Shown piece after piece: positions 58,669 to 64,000 of a DNA stretch of 64,000 bases. Below the pieces are notes generated by a model that was not told the origin of the DNA, searched no databases, and worked only from the letters and a program-made list of their open reading frames with translations. Both the position numbers and the translations under genes were made by a program. Within the stretch, counting starts at the first letter, position 1, and each line of letters opens with the position of its first letter. Origin of the DNA: CAVQGZ01 sp963714455 (GTDB lineage Bacteria; Actinomycetota; Actinomycetes; Jiangellales; Jiangellaceae); NCBI GenBank assembly GCA_963714455.1, contig CAVQON010000013.1, positions 1 through 64,000 on the forward strand. Reading direction: 5' to 3'.

Positions 58669-59544
58669 GTGCTGACGGTTCGCGACGGGGCGCTCGAGCT
58701 GCCGTTCGCCGACGCCATCCTGGCGCGCACCCTGATCGTCACCGGCCTGTCCACGCCGGCGGCCGTCGACGTGGCTGCCGACGTGGCGTCTCGCCTGCGG
58801 CCGGTGACCATCGACATCGACGAGGTGCGTGGGCTCACCGCCGCCGTCCTGCAGGAGCGCGGGGAGACCGAGGTGCTGCGTCGGCTGCGGGCCCGGTGGT
58901 GGCTGCGCTCGACCCGCCATCCCCTGGTGATCACGGTCGGTGGCACGTCCGGGGTCGGCAAGTCGACGGTCAGCGACCGTGCGGCGCAGATACTGGGCAT
59001 CGACCGGACGTTCAGCACCGACCTCGTGCGGGCGGTGCTGCGCGGCACCCTCAACCCTGGGCTGATCCCTGCGCTGAGCGAGTCGTCGTTCTCAGCCCAG
59101 CGCATGCTGCGCTCGAACCTGGCGGGCGACCCGCTGCTGGTGGCGTTCGAGCAGCAGGCGTCCATCGTGGCCCAGGCCTCGTTGTCGTTGGTGCGTCGGG
59201 CGTTGAAGGAGGGGCTTCAGCTCGTCCTCAACGGGGTGCACCTCGTGCCAGGTCTGGTGAACGTGCCCGAGGACTGGGACCTGTTCGGGTACGTGCTCAC
59301 CGTGCCCGACCGTGAGGAGCACGAGCGGCGGTTCACCGCACGCTTCGCCAGCAGCGACCGCGACCCGCAGCACTACCTGGAGCGGCTCGCCGCCATCCGA
59401 GACCTGGACGACTACATCGTGCGCCACTGCCGGGCTGCCGGCATCCCGGTGATCGAGTCGCGCGCACCCGAGCAGACCGTTTTCGACCTCGTCGGGGCCA
59501 TCGCCACCGACCTGGAGCGGGCCTTCGACCTGAACGTGCGCTGA
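58669..59544 (+). CDS. 2-phosphoglycerate kinase-like protein
   Basis: 291 residues, matching the archaeal 2-phosphoglycerate kinases and their actinobacterial relatives. An N-terminal ATP-cone-like part (LPFADAILARTLIVTGLS, with VDVAADVASRL) precedes the P-loop VITVGGTSGVGKSTVSDRAA at about residue 85, in two pieces. TFSTDLVRAVLRG and LVLNGVHLVPG follow. In archaea it makes 2,3-bisphosphoglycerate en route to cyclic 2,3-diphosphoglycerate; in bacteria the product's use is unclear. Leaderless. A 59-residue gene follows after three bases. Confidence 0.85.
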   Translation: MLTVRDGALELPFADAILARTLIVTGLSTPAAVDVAADVASRLRPVTIDIDEVRGLTAAVLQERGETEVLRRLRARWWLRSTRHPLVITVGGTSGVGKSTVSDRAAQILGIDRTFSTDLVRAVLRGTLNPGLIPALSESSFSAQRMLRSNLAGDPLLVAFEQQASIVAQASLSLVRRALKEGLQLVLNGVHLVPGLVNVPEDWDLFGYVLTVPDREEHERRFTARFASSDRDPQHYLERLAAIRDLDDYIVRHCRAAGIPVIESRAPEQTVFDLVGAIATDLERAFDLNVR

Positions 59545-59547
59545 GGC

Positions 59548-59727
59548 GTGGTCGACCTTCCCCGCCCGGTCTGGGTGAGCACCGACGACGGCCGCCGGCT
59601 GCCGGGCTGGTGCCGCGCCCTGCGCCGCGACGCCGACGGGTGGACGGGCTACGTCGCCTACACCGACCGAGTCTCGGGGCTGCAGTACCTGCAGTGGATG
59701 CACGAGGCACGTCTGTCGCGGCGGTGA
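59548..59727 (+). CDS. Small conserved-looking protein (59 residues)
   Basis: GTG 59548, three bases after the kinase stop. Reads VVDLPRPVWVSTDDGRRLPG, then WCRALRRDADGWTGYVAYT, then LQYLQWMHEARLSRR and TGA. Balanced composition, Trp-rich beta-like pattern and operon position argue it is real. It resembles short actinobacterial hypothetical proteins with a W-V-S-x-D-G-R opening. Function unknown. Confidence 0.65.
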   Translation: MVDLPRPVWVSTDDGRRLPGWCRALRRDADGWTGYVAYTDRVSGLQYLQWMHEARLSRR

Positions 59728-59734
59728 GGACGGC

Positions 59735-61024
59735 TCACTCGGCGTAGCCGCTTTGCGCCTCGGCGAGAGCGTCGTCGAGCCGATCGGTGGCGATGTAGGA
59801 CAGCATGGCCGAGTAGAAGGTGCCCGTCCCCACCGCTGGGGGCATCAGGTCGGACCCGTCGAAGCGCACGACGTCGGCGTCGGCCAGCAGCTGAGCCATG
59901 CGAGCGTCGAACTCGGTGCCGTAGTCGTCGGCGGTCACGGAGGCGTGGGGTGAGAGGAACCCGCCGCGTTGCACCCACGTCGCGGAACCTTCCGCCGAGG
60001 CCAGGTAGGCGAGCAGCTCCCAGGTCTCCGGACGGTCGGTGCCCGCAGCGGCGAACGTGCCGCCGACCAGCAACGGCGGCGTCTCGCCCGCCCGTCCGGG
60101 CAGGACGAAGACGTCGGTGTCGCCATCCGGCCCGATCACGACGGACGGGTCGAGGTCGTCGGAGGCGAACGAGGCCTGGCGGTGCAGCAGGCATCCCGGC
60201 GGGTCGTCGAACTGGGGTTGGGCGGCGGTGGCGACGTTGGTGTTGAGCACTGATCGGCGACCGCCGAGGCTGCGGCCGGGGGTCAAGGCCATGTCGCTGA
60301 AGGTCTCGAAGGAAGCGGCGATCGTCGGGTCGGTGAAGGGCAGGTCGCCGGCCACCCAGCGGTCGTAGGTCTGTGGCGGAGCCGAGCGCAGCAGGATGTC
60401 TTCGACCCAGTCCGTCGCCGCCCACCCGCTGGACGCGAAAGCCTCGACCCCCAGGCACCACGGCGCGGTCCCGTCGTCGGCGATCTGCTGAGCCAGCGCA
60501 TCGAGCTCGGTCCACGTCCGAGGAACCGAGTAGCCGAAGCTGTCGAACAATGCCGGGGGGTACCAGACCAGGCTCTTGACGTTGAGCCGGTAGACGACGC
60601 CGACATCTGCCTGCACCGCTGACACGGCTTCGTTCACCTCGGGACGGTGGCTGCGCGCCGCCAGCTCCACGACGTGGGACGGCAGCGGCAGGAGCAAGCC
60701 TCGGTCAGCCAGCTCGAGCATCAACCCTGGCTGCGGGAAGATCATCACGTCGGTGGCCAGGCCGTCGTCGACTCGGCGGGTGGCGTCCTGTGCGAAGCCG
60801 GCGCTGCCGGTGTAGACGACGTCGATACCGGTGCGGTCCTCGAAGGAGGTCATCGATGCGCGAAAGGCATCGGCGGAGACACCTCGCCATGGACCGAAGA
60901 CGGTGACCGAAGGGCGGTCCGACTCGAGCTCGGGAGTCCCGGAGCAGGCGGCGAGGGTCGCGGCCACCAGGAGTGCGGTGCCGAGCACGACGGCCCGGCC
61001 GCGGTCAGCCCGCTGTCGCAGCAT
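59735..61024 (-). CDS. ABC-transporter solute-binding lipoprotein (sugar type)
   Basis: 429 residues if ATG 61024 is used; ATG 61057 is also in frame. Signal sequence AVVLGTALLVAATLAACSG with lipobox LAAC. The body follows carbohydrate-binding (UgpB/MalE class) proteins: SVTVFGPWRG, SFEDRTGIDVVYTGS, DVMIFPQPG, VSAVQADVGVVYRLNVKSLVWYPP in parts, and PRTWTELDALAQQ. No permease or ATPase gene is adjacent, so it is an orphan receptor or works with distant genes. Overlaps the DUF389 gene's end by 20 bases. Confidence 0.85.
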   Translation of the reverse strand: MLRQRADRGRAVVLGTALLVAATLAACSGTPELESDRPSVTVFGPWRGVSADAFRASMTSFEDRTGIDVVYTGSAGFAQDATRRVDDGLATDVMIFPQPGLMLELADRGLLLPLPSHVVELAARSHRPEVNEAVSAVQADVGVVYRLNVKSLVWYPPALFDSFGYSVPRTWTELDALAQQIADDGTAPWCLGVEAFASSGWAATDWVEDILLRSAPPQTYDRWVAGDLPFTDPTIAASFETFSDMALTPGRSLGGRRSVLNTNVATAAQPQFDDPPGCLLHRQASFASDDLDPSVVIGPDGDTDVFVLPGRAGETPPLLVGGTFAAAGTDRPETWELLAYLASAEGSATWVQRGGFLSPHASVTADDYGTEFDARMAQLLADADVVRFDGSDLMPPAVGTGTFYSAMLSYIATDRLDDALAEAQSGYAE

Positions 61025-62084
61025 CGTTGCTGGTCTCGTCGATGTACAGCTCGACATCGATGACGCGGCCGGTCTCCGCAGCGAGGGCCTCGGCGAGCTT
61101 CCAGGCCGGGATGGGCTCGGGGGCCGTCGTCGCCAGCGTCGCCGAGACAGTGGCCCGGTCCGTCCCGTCGACGTACGCGTCGAGCTCGACGATGACGCTG
61201 GCCGGGTCCAGTGCCTGGACGGAGCGTCCGACCGTTTGTGCGAACGACTGGTCGAGGATCACCTGCCGGGTGTGCACGGTGAGCGGTATGGCGATTGCGG
61301 CGAGCAGCACGAGGCTCACGGCGATGCCGATCTGCGTGGAGCGCGCGCCACGCACCCCCAGCTCGGGAGGGGCGAAACCCGCCCACCTCATCATCACGAT
61401 GGCTGACAGCACGATCGCAACCAGGTTGGTCGCGAACAGCAACAAGGCGCCGCGCGCGGCGTCCTGCTGGCCCAGCTCGAGGGTGATGCCCACGGTCGCC
61501 AGGGGTGGCACGAGCGCGACCGCGATTGCGACGCCCGGCAGGCTCGACAGAACGCGACGGTGCGTCAGCACGTAGCCGGCGGCCAACCCCGCGGCAATGG
61601 CAACGCCGAGGTCGAGCAGCGACGGCTCGGTCCGACCGATGATCTCCGCAGGCAGCTCGGAGACGACGGTCAGGTCGTTGAGCCCCACCCACGTGGCGAC
61701 CCCGGCGGTCGCGACCGCCGCCGCTACTCCGCTCACCAGGATGGCGACGCTCCTGACCAGCTCGCGAGCATCCGCAATGACCAGGGCGGCGGCCACGGCG
61801 AGGATGGGTGTCATCAGCGGGGCGAGCAGCATCGCCCCGATGATCACGGCGACGCTGTCAGCCACGAGGCCCAAGGTCGCGATCAGGGTCGAGAGGATGA
61901 GCAGGACGAAGAAGCGCCACAGGTACGCCGCCCGGGCGGACTGGTCGACGAAGAGGTCGTCGACGACCGCAGCGCGTTCCTCCTGGGTCATCGTCGGGCG
62001 AGAGCGCTGGCCGCGCACCCAACCGCCCAAGGGGGACAGCGGCCGGGGTTCGGCGGCGACGCCCGAGTCCGTCGTGTCGGCCAT
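61005..62084 (-). CDS. DUF389 membrane protein
   Basis: 359 residues from ATG 62084. At least six helices, with the family signature LGLVADSVAVIIGAMLLAPLMTPI, in pieces, and SLLDLGVAIAAGLAAGYVL and LPGVAIAVALVPPLATVG. The C-terminal 100 residues are outside or inside as a soluble domain (ASVIVELDAYVDGTDRATV). Role unknown; some relatives are called TIGR00341/TIGR00271. Leaderless: TACGCT six bases upstream. Confidence 0.88.
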   Translation of the reverse strand: MADTTDSGVAAEPRPLSPLGGWVRGQRSRPTMTQEERAAVVDDLFVDQSARAAYLWRFFVLLILSTLIATLGLVADSVAVIIGAMLLAPLMTPILAVAAALVIADARELVRSVAILVSGVAAAVATAGVATWVGLNDLTVVSELPAEIIGRTEPSLLDLGVAIAAGLAAGYVLTHRRVLSSLPGVAIAVALVPPLATVGITLELGQQDAARGALLLFATNLVAIVLSAIVMMRWAGFAPPELGVRGARSTQIGIAVSLVLLAAIAIPLTVHTRQVILDQSFAQTVGRSVQALDPASVIVELDAYVDGTDRATVSATLATTAPEPIPAWKLAEALAAETGRVIDVELYIDETSNDAATAG

Positions 62085-62090
62085 GGCCGC

Positions 62091-62096
62091 AGCGTA
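62091..62096 (-). promoter_or_regulatory. -10 box, leaderless DUF389 gene
   Basis: TACGCT with six bases to ATG 62084. Divergent with the MBL-fold gene promoter. Confidence 0.5.
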
Positions 62097-62119
62097 GAGC
62101 GCGACGCAGCGGTGACCCC

Positions 62120-62125
62120 TAGGCT
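62120..62125 (+). promoter_or_regulatory. -10 box of the MBL-fold gene
   Basis: TAGGCT, eight bases before ATG 62134; nearly leaderless. Confidence 0.45.
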
Positions 62126-62133
62126 CGCGGCGC

Positions 62134-62853
62134 ATGACGCTGACTGTGACCCTGGCCCCTGGCCTCGTCCGCATCCCGCTCGTGCCGGCGGACATGGTCA
62201 ACGCGTACGCCTTCCGCGACCACGACGGTCAGGTCACGCTCGTCGACACCGGCACGAAGGGTTCACCACCGAGGATCGTTGCGGCCCTCGCCGAGATGGG
62301 GTCGACGCCCGCGGACGTGACCCGCATCATCGTCACGCACTCCCACGCCGACCACGTCGGCGGCCTGCGCCGCGTCGTCGACGAGACGGGGGCGCCGGTG
62401 TCGGCGCACGCCGACGACGCCGACGACATCGCGGCGGGCCGCGGGGCGCCTCTCGACCCGTCCTCGTGGTTCGGTCGGCTCCGCAGCCGTCAGTTCGGCT
62501 CGCCGGCCGTGCCGGTCGACACCGTGCTGGCCGACGGCGACGAGCTGCCGGTCGCCGGTGGCCTGCGTGTGGTTCACACGCCTGGGCACACGCCGGGGCA
62601 CGTGTCGTTGCTGCATCTGCCGTCGGGCACGTTGATCACCGGGGACGCGATCTGGAACATGAACGCCCGCCGGACGTGGCCGGTGATGGCGTTCTGCAGC
62701 AGCGGGACGCTCACCAAGCAGACCGCGCACCGGCTCGGCGAGCTGGACTACTCGACGGCGGCCTTCATGCACGGGCCGGAGATCCGAGAGACCGGCCGAG
62801 AGGCGATCCGCGACTTCTTGCGCCGCCCGCGCGGCTTTCGCATGTTCACGTAG
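62134..62853 (+). CDS. Metallo-beta-lactamase-fold hydrolase
   Basis: 239 residues. Metal motif THSHADHVGGL (His-x-His-x-Asp-His), then VVHTPGHTPGHVSLL with the next His, and LITGDAIWNM with the bridging Asp, and a final His in FMHGPEI. A glyoxalase-II-like or lactonase-like member; a two-metal site is expected. Convergent with the beta-CASP nuclease gene. Confidence 0.9.
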   Translation: MTLTVTLAPGLVRIPLVPADMVNAYAFRDHDGQVTLVDTGTKGSPPRIVAALAEMGSTPADVTRIIVTHSHADHVGGLRRVVDETGAPVSAHADDADDIAAGRGAPLDPSSWFGRLRSRQFGSPAVPVDTVLADGDELPVAGGLRVVHTPGHTPGHVSLLHLPSGTLITGDAIWNMNARRTWPVMAFCSSGTLTKQTAHRLGELDYSTAAFMHGPEIRETGREAIRDFLRRPRGFRMFT

Positions 62854-62869
62854 CGGGCGCCCAGCGCGA

Positions 62870-64000
62870 CTACGGCAGGCGGACGATCTCGTCGTGCGCC
62901 GGGACGACGGCCAGCCATCCGAGCTCGTCACGCACCCTGCTCGCGAGCGCGGACGCGGCGTCCGGCTCGCCGTGCACGACGTAGACGACCTGCGGCTCGT
63001 CGGGTCCGGACGCCAGCCACGCGATCAGGTCGTCGCTGTCGGCATGCACCGAGAACCCTTCGACGCTGACCACCTCGGCGCGCACCGGTACATAGCGCCC
63101 GTGCATCTTGACCTGCTCGGCACCGTCGCGCAGCGCACGTCCGCGCGTGCCCATCGCCTGGAACCCGACGAGCACGACGGTGTTGCGGGGGTCGGGCAGC
63201 AGATGCTTGAGGTGGTGCACCACCCGGCCACCGGACGCCATGCCGGAGGCGGAGACGATGATGCAGGGGAACCCAGGATCGTTGATCGCCATCGAGTCAC
63301 GTGCGTCGTGCACCTCGCGCAGGTCGCCTGGGTCGAACGCGGAGTCGAGCCCACCGAGGTGGGCCCGGATGTCGGCACTGTGCGCCGCGACCGCGCGCCG
63401 GTACACGTCCAGGGCACCCAGCGCCATCGGGCTGTCGGCGAAGACCGGCACGCGTGGGATGCGTCCCTGCGCCATGAGTCGACGCAGCGTCATGAGCACG
63501 ATCTCGGTGCGGTCGACGGCGAAGGCCGGGATCACCGCCACTCCGCCACGCCCCAACGTGCGGGTCAGCGCGTCGGCCAAGGTTGCCTCAGGGTCGTCGT
63601 GGTGGTGGCGGTTGCCGTAGGTCGACTCCACGAGCACCACGTCGGCGCCGGGGCGGGGAGCCGGCGCGGTCAGCAGGGGGTGGGTGTCTCGGCCGAGGTC
63701 GCCGCTCACGACGACCCGTACGCCGCCCAACGTCACCTGCGCGGCAGCGGACCCCAGGATGTGTCCGGCCGGGACGAGGGTCACCGTCGCAGCGGCGCCG
63801 CCCGTGCTTGCCGTGACCTCCCGCGGCTCGCCGAACGGCACCGGCTGCATCAGCGGCAGCAGGCGCTCGACGTCGGCCGTCGTGTAGAGAGGCTGCGGCG
63901 ACCGGTGGCGTGACCAGCCCCCCTTGGCGGCGTACGCCGCATCCTCCTCCTGCAGCGCCGCGCTGTCGCGCAGCACCAGCGTGGCCAGGTCGAGTGTGGA
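62870..64000 (-). CDS. Beta-CASP metallo-beta-lactamase RNase (5' end outside the window)
   Basis: The visible C-terminal about 376 residues run off the window at 64000. Seen: LVPAGHILGSAAAQV, VVVSGDLGRDTHPLL, DVVLVESTYGNRHHH (motif 4 Asp region), VIPAFAVDRTEIVL, VFADSPMAL, IIVSASGMASGGRVVHHL and the last motif SVHADSDDLIAWL with His. These are the motifs of CPSF73-like RNA-processing MBL exonucleases (YSH1/KHK type). The N-terminal His-x-His-x-Asp-His lies outside. Likely a ribonuclease. Confidence 0.88.
   Translation of the reverse strand, partial: STLDLATLVLRDSAALQEEDAAYAAKGGWSRHRSPQPLYTTADVERLLPLMQPVPFGEPREVTASTGGAAATVTLVPAGHILGSAAAQVTLGGVRVVVSGDLGRDTHPLLTAPAPRPGADVVLVESTYGNRHHHDDPEATLADALTRTLGRGGVAVIPAFAVDRTEIVLMTLRRLMAQGRIPRVPVFADSPMALGALDVYRRAVAAHSADIRAHLGGLDSAFDPGDLREVHDARDSMAINDPGFPCIIVSASGMASGGRVVHHLKHLLPDPRNTVVLVGFQAMGTRGRALRDGAEQVKMHGRYVPVRAEVVSVEGFSVHADSDDLIAWLASGPDEPQVVYVVHGEPDAASALASRVRDELGWLAVVPAHDEIVRLP

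Noticed and set aside
1..64000. CRISPR array, prophage, rRNA genes or complete tRNA genes
   Set aside because: No regularly spaced direct repeats with unique spacers, no phage structural genes, and no full cloverleaf or rRNA signature were seen. The dispersed palindromes are kilobases apart and not array-like.

Overview
The window is high-GC DNA from an actinobacterium (Actinomycetota). The support is pervasive G/C third positions, many leaderless genes (a TANNNT -10 box six to eight bases before ATG/GTG), SARP/STAND regulators, and the protein families present (DUF3516 helicase, DUF2252, CsbD, P19/Tp34-like protein). The order and genus cannot be fixed from the sequence alone.

The left half (about 1-31 kb) looks accessory. 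Gene spacing is loose, with gaps of 300-600 bases, and a family of short dispersed repeats (TGCGTC...GACGCA around a GGCGGCGAAGT-like core) recurs in these gaps. Its genes are mostly single metabolic or stress genes: racemase, alcohol and aldehyde dehydrogenases, SRPBCC proteins, two lipoproteins, an esterase-like lipoprotein, a GNAT enzyme and an epoxide-hydrolase-like enzyme. Two features stand out. First, two paralogous cassettes (12.8-17.3 kb and 26.6-31.1 kb) each pair a giant SARP-nSTAND-transmembrane-WD40 regulator with a divergently transcribed gene for a tiny secreted two-cysteine protein. The intergenic regions are conserved and carry heptamer repeats at 11-bp spacing. Second, a seven-gene overlapping operon (24.4 to 18.9 kb, minus strand) encodes a Pro-rich membrane protein, ApbE, a haem-type membrane reductase, a NuoF/RnfC-like subunit, a ferredoxin and a two-component system. 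A broken IS21 istA lies against the 3' end of the second STAND gene.

The right half (about 31-64 kb) is dense and housekeeping-like. It holds three helicases (RecQ, DEAD-box, DUF3516), an OsmC peroxidase, an FMN 2-hydroxyacid oxidase, a flavin monooxygenase-SDR-MDR operon, DUF2252, a Rieske-fused oxidoreductase, a DCC thiol oxidoreductase, a P19-like protein, CsbD, a PlsC-like acyltransferase, arginine deiminase, a mercuric-reductase-like flavoprotein, a multicopper oxidase, 2-phosphoglycerate kinase, an orphan ABC solute-binding lipoprotein, DUF389, and two metallo-beta-lactamase-fold proteins, the last running off the window. Two decayed genes (MscS channel, arsenate-reductase-like) are interleaved.

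Two near-identical ATACCCC...GGGGTAT palindromes, one before a DUF2892 membrane protein and one before the DCC gene, suggest a CsoR/CstR-type copper or persulfide regulon whose regulator lies outside the window. The strongest candidate for an undescribed system is the duplicated STAND regulator plus secreted mini-protein cassette.
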